The translations under genes were made by a program, and so were the position numbers. From positions 1 through 38,646 of the forward strand of contig CAJXQM010000026.1 of assembly GCA_913058145.1 (NCBI GenBank): a stretch of 38,646 nt of DNA, given 5' to 3'. The DNA comes from an uncultured Colwellia sp. (lineage in GTDB: Bacteria > Pseudomonadota > Gammaproteobacteria > Enterobacterales > Alteromonadaceae). Positions within the stretch are counted from its first letter, which is position 1. The number at the start of each line of letters is the position of its first letter. The notes beneath the pieces were generated by a model that worked only from the letters and a program-made list of their open reading frames with translations, searched no databases and was not told the DNA's origin. Shown here one piece after another: positions 17,877 through 27,785 of this stretch.

Positions 17877-19274
17877 ATGAGTGTTTCAGGTTTAAACAGT
17901 ATTGAGAAAAAAGCAGCATTCTCGCTAGCCAGTGTTTTTGGTGTACGTATGCTTGGGCTTTTTATGATATTGCCCGTGTTTGCCATTTACGGCGAACAGC
18001 TCGCGGGTTACAGCCCGTTATGGTTGGGACTTGCTATTGGGGCATATGGTTTAACCCAGGCCTTGTTACAAATACCTATGGGAATTTTATCAGATAAGTA
18101 TGGTCGAAAGCCGGTGATATTGGCAGGCTTGGTGGTTTTTTTAATCGGTAGCGTTGTTGCGGCAATGTCCACCACTATATACGGTGTTGTGCTTGGGCGT
18201 GCCATTCAAGGTATGGGAGCTATTGCCAGTGCTATTCTAGCCTTAGCTGCTGATTTGACCCGAGAAGAACAACGTCCCAAAGTGATGGCGACTATTGGTA
18301 TGTTTATTGGTTTATCATTTACCCTTGCTATGATTTTAGGGCCGGTAGTAGCTGCTACTTTCGGTTTAAGTGGCTTGTTTTGGTTTACCGGACTATTAAC
18401 TATTCTGGCCATGCTCTTAATTCAATTTATGGTGCCTTATTCAATCAATAAAGCGCCTCGTGGCGACAATGTTGCGTTGCCCGAGCAAATAGCTAAATTG
18501 ATTCGTCACCCACAATTATCCCGTTTGAATTTTGGGGTTTTTATTTTACATATGGCACTTACCGCTTGTTTTGTTACCTTGCCAAAACAATTTGTGGCAA
18601 GTGGTTTAGCATTAGAAAGCCATTGGCAAATCTATCTGCCCACGTTATTAGGCTCTTTCTTTTTGATGGTGCCTTTTATGATTTTTGCTATGAAAAAGCA
18701 GCAAGAGAAACCTATGTTTAGTGCCGCGGTTGCATTGCTTAGTGTGGCATTGTTTTCATTGTGGTTATTACCAACAGGTTTTTGGAGTTTAGTATTATCT
18801 GTTGTGTTGTTCTTCACCGCTTTTAACTATTTAGAAGCGACTATGCCCTCTATCTTGTCTCGCATTGCGCCAGCTGGCGTTAAAGGTAGCGTAATGGGAA
18901 TTTATTCTAGCAGCCAATTCTTAGGTGCTTTTGTTGGTGGAATTGTGGGGGGGTGTGTCGCAAGTCGCTTTGGCGAACAAGCTATATTTTTAGTGATGGC
19001 GATAGCCAGTTTAATTTGGTTAGTGCTTAGTTTTGGTATGAAAAAATTGAAGAAATCTAAAAGTTTCAGTTTTGTAACCAATATAAGTTGTGAAGACAAA
19101 GCCGATGAAATAGCTGAATTGTTAATCAACATGCCTGGCATTATTGAAGCAACATTAGTGCATGACGATGTTGGACATAGTTCAGAAAAAAATGTTGCTG
19201 TTGCCTATTTGAAAGTAGATGACAATGTTGTTGATTTGTTAGCTGTTAAAGCTTTGTTACACCAAGAAGCCTAG
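17877..19274 (+). CDS. yajR: YajR-type MFS transporter with C-terminal YAM domain
   Basis: Major facilitator superfamily exporter with twelve hydrophobic segments. The conserved cytoplasmic motif A is GILSDKYGRKPV near residue 70, and motif C-like glycines follow in IGLSFTLAMILGPV. Residues after about 390 form a soluble ferredoxin-like YAM domain (EIAELLINMPGIIEATLVHDD), which distinguishes YajR from ordinary drug exporters. Length is 465 against 454 in E. coli. AGGAAG lies about ten bases before the ATG. The substrate is unknown. In several related genera this gene sits between uvrA and ssb; here a longer block separates it from ssb. Confidence 0.9.
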   Translation: MSVSGLNSIEKKAAFSLASVFGVRMLGLFMILPVFAIYGEQLAGYSPLWLGLAIGAYGLTQALLQIPMGILSDKYGRKPVILAGLVVFLIGSVVAAMSTTIYGVVLGRAIQGMGAIASAILALAADLTREEQRPKVMATIGMFIGLSFTLAMILGPVVAATFGLSGLFWFTGLLTILAMLLIQFMVPYSINKAPRGDNVALPEQIAKLIRHPQLSRLNFGVFILHMALTACFVTLPKQFVASGLALESHWQIYLPTLLGSFFLMVPFMIFAMKKQQEKPMFSAAVALLSVALFSLWLLPTGFWSLVLSVVLFFTAFNYLEATMPSILSRIAPAGVKGSVMGIYSSSQFLGAFVGGIVGGCVASRFGEQAIFLVMAIASLIWLVLSFGMKKLKKSKSFSFVTNISCEDKADEIAELLINMPGIIEATLVHDDVGHSSEKNVAVAYLKVDDNVVDLLAVKALLHQEA

Positions 19275-19310
19275 CGTAAATTTTTCTGTTGGAACATTTC
19301 ATACATAAAG

Positions 19311-19808
19311 CTAATACACGCTATAAATGTAATCTGTTAGCTTACTATTACCTAACATCACGTCGATATTATCACCTTCAAATTCTTGCATTAAGGTTAA
19401 GCCTATAGGCGATTTTGGTGTGATCACGGTTATGTATTGCCCATCTAATTGACAACGAAATCCTCCTGCAGCCGGACCTATGAAAAACCAGTGCTTCTTT
19501 TTGTTATCAGCGTAAAGTTGTACCAAAGCGGACAGCGCTATGGACTTGTTTACATCGAATTCTACCAGGATTAAGGCTTTATAATTGAGCAGCGCTTCTT
19601 GCAGCTCTAGCACTCGTCTTGATTGTCCTTCGGCTAAATAACTCGCTTCAATGGCCAAGGTGTCATATTGCGTCTCGGCGACACTTTGATCATCTACTGC
19701 CGCTGCATGCGCTTCGTTTGCTGCATTAATTGCTTGTGATAACTCTTGCTTCAAGTTTTTAACGATCAGGGCAACAAGCGCTTTTTTATTTATTTTTTTT
19801 GAAGTCAT
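19311..19808 (-). CDS. GreA/GreB-family transcription elongation factor-like protein
   Basis: 165-residue Gre-like protein. The N-terminal part is helical and probably a coiled coil; the tip region reads VDDQSVAETQYDTLAIEASYL, in the place where GreA/GreB carry their acidic DxxENAEY tip. The C-terminal half is the FKBP-like Gre domain (FFIGPAAGGFRCQLDG, then ITVITPKSPIGLTLM). It is likely to enter the RNA polymerase secondary channel, but cleavage-stimulating activity is not assured because the acidic tip differs. The ATG at 19808 is preferred; an in-frame TTG at 19820 adds four residues. It is convergent with yajR and divergent from fadH. Confidence 0.75.
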   Translation of the reverse strand: MTSKKINKKALVALIVKNLKQELSQAINAANEAHAAAVDDQSVAETQYDTLAIEASYLAEGQSRRVLELQEALLNYKALILVEFDVNKSIALSALVQLYADNKKKHWFFIGPAAGGFRCQLDGQYITVITPKSPIGLTLMQEFEGDNIDVMLGNSKLTDYIYSVY

Positions 19809-19965
19809 ACCGTTATTCAATCAGTTATTATTTATTGTTAATTCTACTATTATTAACGGATTATCGATAATCATTTTTACCGAGTAAATATACCTAATTA
19901 AACTTCAATCTGACAGGTGTCAAAATCAGCTTGTAATATTCAACAAATATGAGTAAATTAACCTT

Positions 19966-19982
19966 ATCTGGTATGATCAATA
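19966..19982 (+). promoter_or_regulatory. FadR-like operator over the fadH translation start region
   Basis: The 17-mer ATCTGGTATGATCAATA keeps the strongly conserved left half of the FadR operator (ATCTGGTA.GA as in fadBA) and 12 of 17 positions of that site as I remember it; the right half is degenerate, as in the E. coli fadL site. A TATGAT hexamer inside it (19972-19977) could be a -10 element. It ends at the fadH ribosome binding site. Motif recognition only. Confidence 0.45.
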
Positions 19983-19983
19983 G

Positions 19984-22053
<2,070 letters not shown>

Positions 22054-22159
22054 TGCGGTGATTTGTTGGTAAATCAGTGTAAAGCAGTATAAAACAAGGC
22101 TATACTGCTGCTAACGTAATTATTGTGAAGTAAGTAAGATTTTACCTTTGACTTTTGAA

Positions 22160-23488
22160 ATGAAAAATTTATTGGTTAGTAGTGGTGATATAGACATTTT
22201 CTCTACGCCAAAAGAATATAAAGCACAGTTGTTGTCACTGATTTCGAGTGCTCGCCAACGTATCTATATATCAGCACTTTATGTACAAGATGATGACGCT
22301 GGAAGAGAAGTGCTGCATGCATTGTATCAAGCTAAGGCTAAAACCTCTGAATTAGACATAAAAATTTTTGTTGATTATCATCGCGGTCAACGTGGCCTTA
22401 TAGGTGAAAAAGGAAGTCTGGGAAATCGGGCTATATATCTTGCACTTGCTGAACAATATCAACAAAAAATTGCTATTTATGGTATCGCTGTTAAACCTAA
22501 AGAGTTATTTGGTGTATTGCATTTAAAGGGTATGGTTTTTGATAACTTGCTTTTTTATACAGGTGCGAGTATTAATGATATATATATGCAGCAGGGAGCG
22601 CGGTATCGCTTAGATCGTTATTATCAAATTACTTGTGCGCCGCTAGCGAATAGCTTTTGTCAGTATCTAACGAATACTTTTGTAAAATCCAATTTGGCTC
22701 CTTTATTAAATGAGCCTAACATACCAAATCAAGCGCAGCAAAGGCGTAATATCATTGCGTTGAGATCTTTGTTAAAGACATCAGTTTATAAAATACAACT
22801 TGCGGATGATAAAAAAGCATCTGGCGTTGTTACTAACCCAATATCAATTATGCCTTTGATTGGTTATGGGCGTAGAAAAAATCAGTTAAATAAAGTGATT
22901 CGCCAAACCATCAAAAAGACTGAAAAAAAGCTATTAATTTTAACCCCTTATTTTAATTTACCGCCAGTATTAGCACGTGATGTGATTAAAGCATTAAAGC
23001 GTGGCGTAAAAATAACGATTGTTGTAGGGGATAAAACCGCGAATGATTTTTATATTGCCGATGAAAACGAATTCACCACCATAGGTATCGTGCCTTATGT
23101 TTATGAAATGTTATTAAAACGTTTTGTGAAACGATATCAGAACTTTATTGATAATGGACTATTAACTATACATGTATGGCAAAATGAAAAGAATAGTTTT
23201 CATTTGAAAGGGATTATAAGTGATGAGCGTTATCATTTATTAACAGGTAGTAATTTGAACCCACGCGCTTGGTCATTGGATTTAGAGAACGGTTTATTAC
23301 TTGATGACCCTTCACAAGGATTGATGCCTAAAGTCTCTGCTGAACTTATCAATATTATGGAATATGCCAAACCGATTAATCATTACACTGAAATTGAAGG
23401 TGTTAGTGATTACCCAGATAAACCGAAAAAACTCCTTAAAAAAATACGCATTACCCAAATTGATCGTATTATAAAGCGTTTCTTGTGA
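22160..23488 (+). CDS. pssA: CDP-diacylglycerol-serine O-phosphatidyltransferase, type I
   Basis: Makes phosphatidylserine from CDP-diacylglycerol and serine, the step leading to phosphatidylethanolamine. It belongs to the phospholipase D superfamily. Two HKD motifs are visible: HLKGMVFD (about residue 118) and HLKGIISD (about residue 352). The region ILTPYFNLPPVLARDVIKAL followed by VGDKTANDFYI is nearly identical to E. coli PssA, as is LLTGSNLNPRAWSLDLENG. The ATG at 22160 gives 442 residues; an in-frame TTG at 22148 would add four. Neither start has a strong ribosome binding site. The enzyme is likely peripheral at the membrane or ribosome. It is convergent with the Omp85 gene. Confidence 0.95.
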   Translation: MKNLLVSSGDIDIFSTPKEYKAQLLSLISSARQRIYISALYVQDDDAGREVLHALYQAKAKTSELDIKIFVDYHRGQRGLIGEKGSLGNRAIYLALAEQYQQKIAIYGIAVKPKELFGVLHLKGMVFDNLLFYTGASINDIYMQQGARYRLDRYYQITCAPLANSFCQYLTNTFVKSNLAPLLNEPNIPNQAQQRRNIIALRSLLKTSVYKIQLADDKKASGVVTNPISIMPLIGYGRRKNQLNKVIRQTIKKTEKKLLILTPYFNLPPVLARDVIKALKRGVKITIVVGDKTANDFYIADENEFTTIGIVPYVYEMLLKRFVKRYQNFIDNGLLTIHVWQNEKNSFHLKGIISDERYHLLTGSNLNPRAWSLDLENGLLLDDPSQGLMPKVSAELINIMEYAKPINHYTEIEGVSDYPDKPKKLLKKIRITQIDRIIKRFL

Positions 23489-23524
23489 TCGGTTCTATGG
23501 GAAGTTATTAGTTTTGTCTAAGGG

Positions 23525-25183
23525 TTAAAAAGAGTGTTTCGCTTCAACTCTGATTTCAAAGCTATTAATGCCAGTGTTATTACTTTGTGGAAAAGCAAAA
23601 TCAATATGTATCACTTGATGACTTCCGGTTGAATGAGGTGAATAAAGTCTTGCGCCGATACCGACAGAATGTAATAAAGCCTCTTCACGATTATCAGCGA
23701 CTGAATCACCAAAAGCTTTACCGCTATCTAAGAAGGCTACACCCGCTAAATCAAACAATTTAAATAAATTGATATGTGGATAATAGCGTATTTCACTAGT
23801 GAACTTTATACTATGCTCGCCATGTTGGTATTGCAGCGGAAATCCTCGTAACCCACTACTTCCACCTATAGTAATAGGCTTATCAAGGTATTGGTTTTTA
23901 CTCACTATATTGGTATTGCTTAAATAAAATCCCCAGCTCGGATTGATATTGTAAAAATACTCGGCATTAATGCTGAGTAATAAGCGATTATCATGTTGCT
24001 TATAAATGTCATTATGAAGGGCTATATTCATTAGTAATAGCGCTTTATCATGAATTTCAAAGCCCTTGCCTATATTTACTTGAAATAAAGCCCAAGCATT
24101 GTTTTCTTTTGTACCATCACTAATCCCTAAGCGAGAGCTCAATTTCCAACCATGATTAAAGTCTTCTATTTGAGTGATCAAATGGATATTGGTCAGTTTT
24201 TTAAAGTTTTTCTCTATGTAGTCAACACCTAGCCATGGATAGATAAAGTCTCGATCTTGCGGAAGAAACGATGAGTGAATACTATTTTCAGTGTTATCTA
24301 CAGGAGAAAATGTATGCTGATCTTGAGTGATGCCGATACGGTATCTTAATGATGCACTGTTAGTATTAGAATCAAGCCAAGCATATTCTGCATTTTTAAA
24401 ACTGATATTATGCGTAAATATTGCTAGTTCACTATCATTTTGATAAATGGTATCGTTATGTGACTCTTCATTAAAACCAATGTTATAGGCATCATTGGTA
24501 TAAAAGCTGGCAAAGTGTTTTTGTAAAAATAGTGATTGTTGAGTACCATCATCGTTGTCGGCAAAGCGTAACTTTATATCAATATTTTTTTTTCGAAATA
24601 AAGGAATAGTACTTTTTAATTTATAGCCTTTACGTTGTGAACTTTTATACGTTTGAACCTCTACTCCAATGCCTAAACCCAGTAAATTACGCTCTTTTAT
24701 GCCGAAGCTATAAGTACTTTCACCCCCTTGGCGACCAAAACTGATGGTTGGCATTAGCGACCAATTGTCCCAAGTAGTGACGGTGATATTTTCTACCATT
24801 TTATCACTGGTTATTTTAGCATCACGTAAATATTTTCGACTGCGTAAATGTCTTTCTAATTCAGCCATATCAGCAAAATTTTTCTCACATTTTTCAATAA
24901 AAAAAGCCGCTTCATTTTCAAGTGTTATTTTTTTAGTATCTATATGAATAGCATTAGCCCAATGATGCACAACGGAAAAGCCTTGTTCATTCTCATCAAA
25001 AATAGTTTGTGGTTTGAAAATGACTTTTTGTCGTCCTTGAAAGCAAGTTTTTTCTTGTCCATAAGCGTGTGATATCGATATACCCATTATGAATATAGAG
25101 ACCAAAATCGATTTAATAGGCATACTGGGGTTAGCTACATTCACACTTTGGGTAATATGATTATTTTCAATAAAAATATTCAT
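23525..25183 (-). CDS. Short Omp85 (BamA/TamA-like) outer-membrane protein, single POTRA
   Basis: 552-residue predicted outer-membrane barrel. A hydrophobic signal segment lies at 24-38 (ILVSIFIMGISISHA). The mature N-terminus has two cysteines (about C47 and C94) and one POTRA-like unit (about 85-140, ending ENITVTTWDNW). The rest is a beta barrel with the Omp85 lid-loop signature GGSSGLRGFPLQ near 442, AFLDSGKAFG near 487 and a C-terminal phenylalanine. The start at 25183 overlaps the preceding ORF by ATGA and has GAAGGG close by; an internal ATG at 25123 gives a more compact signal peptide. Full BamA has five POTRA domains, so this is a minor Omp85 member of unknown substrate. Confidence 0.8.
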   Translation of the reverse strand: MNIFIENNHITQSVNVANPSMPIKSILVSIFIMGISISHAYGQEKTCFQGRQKVIFKPQTIFDENEQGFSVVHHWANAIHIDTKKITLENEAAFFIEKCEKNFADMAELERHLRSRKYLRDAKITSDKMVENITVTTWDNWSLMPTISFGRQGGESTYSFGIKERNLLGLGIGVEVQTYKSSQRKGYKLKSTIPLFRKKNIDIKLRFADNDDGTQQSLFLQKHFASFYTNDAYNIGFNEESHNDTIYQNDSELAIFTHNISFKNAEYAWLDSNTNSASLRYRIGITQDQHTFSPVDNTENSIHSSFLPQDRDFIYPWLGVDYIEKNFKKLTNIHLITQIEDFNHGWKLSSRLGISDGTKENNAWALFQVNIGKGFEIHDKALLLMNIALHNDIYKQHDNRLLLSINAEYFYNINPSWGFYLSNTNIVSKNQYLDKPITIGGSSGLRGFPLQYQHGEHSIKFTSEIRYYPHINLFKLFDLAGVAFLDSGKAFGDSVADNREEALLHSVGIGARLYSPHSTGSHQVIHIDFAFPQSNNTGINSFEIRVEAKHSF

Positions 25184-25383
25184 AGCCCTTCAAGGAGAAA
25201 TACTTTACCTGCTGCGTAGGCACAATTAACAATGGTAATGACACTAATAAATGACTCCATGGTAGGATGTTTAGCTTCATTTTTACTTTCTTGTATGAGT
25301 AAGCTAGCTTTTTCATATAACGTTATTATACTGATTAAAATGAATAAAAGTAGAGATATATAATCAATGTATAAAACCACCAT
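25180..25383 (-). CDS. Possible 67-residue membrane protein coupled to the Omp85 gene
   Basis: Open frame starting at ATG 25383 and ending in a TGA that overlaps the Omp85 start as ATGA, the arrangement of translational coupling. The peptide has two hydrophobic stretches, DYISLLLFILISIITLY near residues 7-23 and SFISVITIVNCAYAAGKVFLL near the end, separated by a charged linker (KASLLIQESKNEAKHP). The frame stays open upstream to 25506, but that extension is antisense to a thioesterase relic and should be ignored. No good ribosome binding site is seen, so coding status is uncertain. Confidence 0.4.
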   Translation of the reverse strand: MVVLYIDYISLLLFILISIITLYEKASLLIQESKNEAKHPTMESFISVITIVNCAYAAGKVFLLEGL

Positions 25384-25770
25384 CACTCTGCGATTTAACG
25401 ATGTGGATGCACTTGGACACATAAATAATACTAACGTTCTTGTCTGATTTAAGGGAGCCAACAAGCCTATTTTTCGGTTATTTACTCCTGATTTATATCC
25501 CTGCAATGACAGTTGATTATTGCCAAAATAGAGATTTCATATCACGGACAATTGTTTTGTAGGTAATAAGTTGAAGTGTAAACCTTTATTAGTCGTATTG
25601 GTGGAGCATCATTTGATGTATAACAAGAACTCTGGCAACACGATGAAAAATGTTTGTCGGGCACTCCTGCGATGGTACATTTTGATTGCAAAACTCAACA
25701 ATTGCCGAAAATACAGGACGATATTAAGGTAGAGCTAACGCAGCATTTAGATCAAGCTAGAGTAATCTAA
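25367..25770 (+). pseudogene. Decayed acyl-CoA thioesterase (4HBT hotdog family)
   Basis: Conserved thioesterase peptide is readable in order but broken. From ATG 25367: TLRFNDVDALGHINNTN, then a TGA (25445-25447), then GANKPIFRLFTPDL in the same frame. A frameshift before 25513 follows, with LIIAKIEISYHGQLF and, from 25585, FISRIGGASFDV, a TAA, QELWQHDEKCLSGTPAMVHFD and a terminal stop at 25768-25770. Several in-frame stops sit where family members have Gln or Tyr. The active-site region (DxDALGHINN) is intact but isolated. Total span (about 134 codons) equals a normal gene of this family, so it decayed in place. It cannot make a full product. Confidence 0.85.
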
Positions 25771-25945
25771 ACTTAGCAAAATCAACTAGCTAGAAATAAA
25801 TCGCTTTTAAATGTAAAAAGCACTCGAATTTTATCGATTCTCCCTATAGAATTACTCTCTTAATTAAATTTTTTATAACTCTAGTATAAGTTGTTTATTT
25901 GGTATTCACCTTGTTTTAGAAGTGCACAACTTAATAGGATTTTTC

Positions 25946-26563
25946 ATGGCTGGTGTAAATAAAGTAACAATTTTAGGTAACTTAGGTAAAGATCCTGAGG
26001 TACGTTTTATGCCAAATGGTGGCGCAGTAGCGAATATTACTGTAGCAACGTCTGATACATGGAAAGATAAGCAAACGGGTGAGCAAAAAGAAAAAACTGA
26101 ATGGCATCGTGTGGTTATGTTCGGTAAATTAGCCGAAATTGCGGGTGAATATTTAAAAAAAGGCTCAAAGGTATATCTTGAAGGCTCATTACAAACACGT
26201 AAATGGACTAACCAACAAGGTCAAGATCAATATACGACTGAAATAGTATTGCAAGGCTTTAATGGTGTAATGCAAATGTTAGATGGAAAACCATCAGGTC
26301 AACAAAGTGGTGGCTTTTCTCAACAAGGGCAGCAGCAACCTCCTCAACAACAACCATCGCAACAGCAATATAATAAACCGGCGCAGCAACAAGGTGGCTT
26401 TTCTCAACAAGGGCAGCAGCAACCTCAACAGCAACGTCAACAGCAACCACAAGGTGGCTTTCAACAGCAGCAAGGTGGCTTCTCTCAACAAGGGCAGCAG
26501 CAAGCACCTAAAGTAAACCCTCAAGAGCCATCAATTGATTTTGATGATGATATACCGTTTTAG
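25946..26563 (+). CDS. ssb: Single-stranded DNA-binding protein
   Basis: Binds single-stranded DNA in replication, repair and recombination. Residues 1-112 form the OB fold, opening [24 protein letters not shown]. Residues about 115-190 are a Gln/Gly-rich linker with repeated [10 protein letters not shown] units. The end is DFDDDIPF, the acidic tip that recruits partner proteins. The ATG at 25946 is correct, since MAGVNKV matches the family start and TAGGA lies six bases upstream; an in-frame GTG at 25922 would add eight unrelated residues. No LexA box is visible upstream. A strong terminator follows. Confidence 0.97.
   Translation: MAGVNKVTILGNLGKDPEVRFMPNGGAVANITVATSDTWKDKQTGEQKEKTEWHRVVMFGKLAEIAGEYLKKGSKVYLEGSLQTRKWTNQQGQDQYTTEIVLQGFNGVMQMLDGKPSGQQSGGFSQQGQQQPPQQQPSQQQYNKPAQQQGGFSQQGQQQPQQQRQQQPQGGFQQQQGGFSQQGQQQAPKVNPQEPSIDFDDDIPF
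26309..26504 (+). repeat. Repeated 33-bp units in the ssb linker
   Basis: An identical 33-bp unit occurs at 26309-26341 and 26393-26425 (beginning GGTGGCTTTTCTCAACAAGG), and a near copy begins at 26474. They encode [11 protein letters not shown]. Exact nucleotide identity between the first two points to recent duplication or slippage rather than amino-acid constraint alone. Confidence 0.85.
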
Positions 26564-26596
26564 CACACAGTTAATTTATAACTAGAATAGTTATTT

Positions 26597-26623
26597 AAAG
26601 CCCGCTAAATTAGCGGGCTTTTT
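26597..26623 (+). terminator. Intrinsic terminator of ssb
   Basis: A strong GC-rich stem, AGCCCGCTA (26599-26607) and TAGCGGGCT (26611-26619), with a three-base loop and a five-T run, 33 bases after the ssb stop. Confidence 0.92.
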
Positions 26624-26724
26624 AGTATTTAGTAGATAAAAATTGGTAAAGTAGCCGTATTTATATGGTGTTTTACTATGACAGAAAATCCTGCAACTCT
26701 ATAACTCAATTTAACTAAGCCTAA

Positions 26725-27198
26725 TCACAGATCGACCGTTCTAATTAAAAAATATGTTGGCCAAATCTCTCGTACTTGGTTGTTCCAGCATGGATTGATT
26801 TTTTCATCTGATAATAGTAAAAGCCAGAACTTAGCCCATTTTTGGACACTTTTACCTGATTTACTTAATTTCAATGGTGAGAACCGGCGTTGGTAATTAT
26901 TACCTTTGTATTCAACGATAGCGTTATTTTTAGCTCTCTTATGTAGACTATCTAAGGCTGTAGTGATCAATTCGACCTCTGACAACGGCATTATTTTTTG
27001 TCTTTTTAAGCAGGCTAATATCTCAGCCTTCTTTATAGATACCTGCATATAGGTATCTATATGTGGAGTGTAAACCATCCCTGTTAGTCCATAGATAGAG
27101 GCACGTTCTCTATCTGCTATCTCCTTTAATGGAATAAGTTGCTCATTAATAGCATTTAACTCACTGATCACATGCAGTGTATCATTTGATTTTGACAA
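26725..27198 (-). CDS. Hypothetical protein, 157 residues
   Basis: I do not recognise this gene. The start is TTG at 27198, with GGGGA about nine bases upstream; the next internal ATG is some 40 codons in. The N-terminal 35 residues look helical (VISELNAINEQLIPLKEIADRE). The middle (KKAEILACLKRQKIMPLSEVELITTALDSLHKRA) resembles a helix-turn-helix arrangement, and the C-terminal third is Trp-rich and basic (VQKWAKFWLLLL, NPCWNNQVREIWPTYF). There is no signal peptide or sure membrane span. It is a lone minus-strand gene between ssb and the Cys-rich small protein. The length in such AT-rich DNA favours real coding. Confidence 0.55.
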   Translation of the reverse strand: MSKSNDTLHVISELNAINEQLIPLKEIADRERASIYGLTGMVYTPHIDTYMQVSIKKAEILACLKRQKIMPLSEVELITTALDSLHKRAKNNAIVEYKGNNYQRRFSPLKLSKSGKSVQKWAKFWLLLLSDEKINPCWNNQVREIWPTYFLIRTVDL

Positions 27199-27516
27199 TT
27201 ATTACGTCCCCATAACTTAACATTTAACATTTAATAATTTAGTTTAGCATTAACTTTGTGGATCAATATGATTAGCAATACGGTTACTTAAACTAAACCA
27301 AAAAATAAACACTTATTTAAAATGAGTAGTGATTCTGTCCATTTTATCCAAGCACGACTCGTTTCGTGATTACTGTGAATTCAATAAACTTAATTCAATG
27401 TGATATATACCATATGAGTACTCTATTTTGGTATTAGCGTGAGGTTCGTTGCAGACAGTGAATTTAACAATTTATAAAATGCCAATACGTGTGTTGTAGA
27501 GGAGGATGCCAGTTGG
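27199..27516. other. Intergenic stretch, no gene seen
   Basis: These 318 bp are AT-rich, with stops in all frames at short intervals. The only structure I see is a small inverted repeat CACGA/TCGTG around 27352-27368. It should contain the promoter of the 157-residue gene, but no clear -35/-10 pair stands out. Confidence 0.5.
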
Positions 27517-27681
27517 TTATGTAACACTGTTTTGTGTTTTTTGGTCTTTGATTCTTGCTTGTTCAATACGCCATTTTTGTAGCTCTGCATAATAAGGATC
27601 CCATACGCAAGGGTTACAAGCGCCACCACCACAGCAGTCATCGTCGGCAGGAGGTATAGGTTTTTCTATTAATAGGGCCAT
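27517..27681 (-). CDS. Small oxidoreductase-like (CCG-C-CVWD) Cys-rich protein
   Basis: 54-residue protein matching the oxidoreductase-like N-terminal domain family: PPADDDCCGGGACNPCVWDPYYAELQKW carries four cysteines (CC, C, C) and the VWDxYxxEL signature. The function of stand-alone bacterial copies is unknown; the cysteines suggest metal or redox chemistry. The ATG at 27681 is chosen because the upstream extension to 27750 is made of the accC terminator sequence. The C-terminal tail is Gln/Lys-rich. It lies downstream of accC on the same strand, beyond the terminator. Confidence 0.8.
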   Translation of the reverse strand: MALLIEKPIPPADDDCCGGGACNPCVWDPYYAELQKWRIEQARIKDQKTQNSVT

Positions 27682-27732
27682 GGTTTGTCTCGTTTGGATT
27701 ACTATATTATTATACAATAAATTGTTAGAAAA

Positions 27733-27766
27733 CAAAAAAAAGCCCTGCAAATGCAGAGCTTTTTTG
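27733..27766 (-). terminator. Intrinsic terminator of the aroQ-accBC operon
   Basis: CTGCA (27745-27749) and TGCAG (27752-27756) form the core, extended outward past one mismatch by GC and A/T pairs. Read on the minus strand a run of seven to eight U follows. It starts 20 bases after the accC stop. Confidence 0.8.
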
Positions 27767-27785
27767 TTGAATGCTATTATCTAAT

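Noticed and set aside
25384..25506. Upstream extension of the small ORF before the Omp85 gene
   Set aside because: It is antisense to the thioesterase relic, and the extra 41 residues read as shadow sequence.
26259..26524. Several overlapping open frames in the ssb linker region on both strands
   Set aside because: They arise from the CAA/CAG repeat DNA of the linker; the products are simple-sequence peptides.
27423..27641. 72-codon minus-strand frame with a hydrophobic start
   Set aside because: It overlaps the Cys-rich small protein in another frame, and that protein has a recognised conserved motif.
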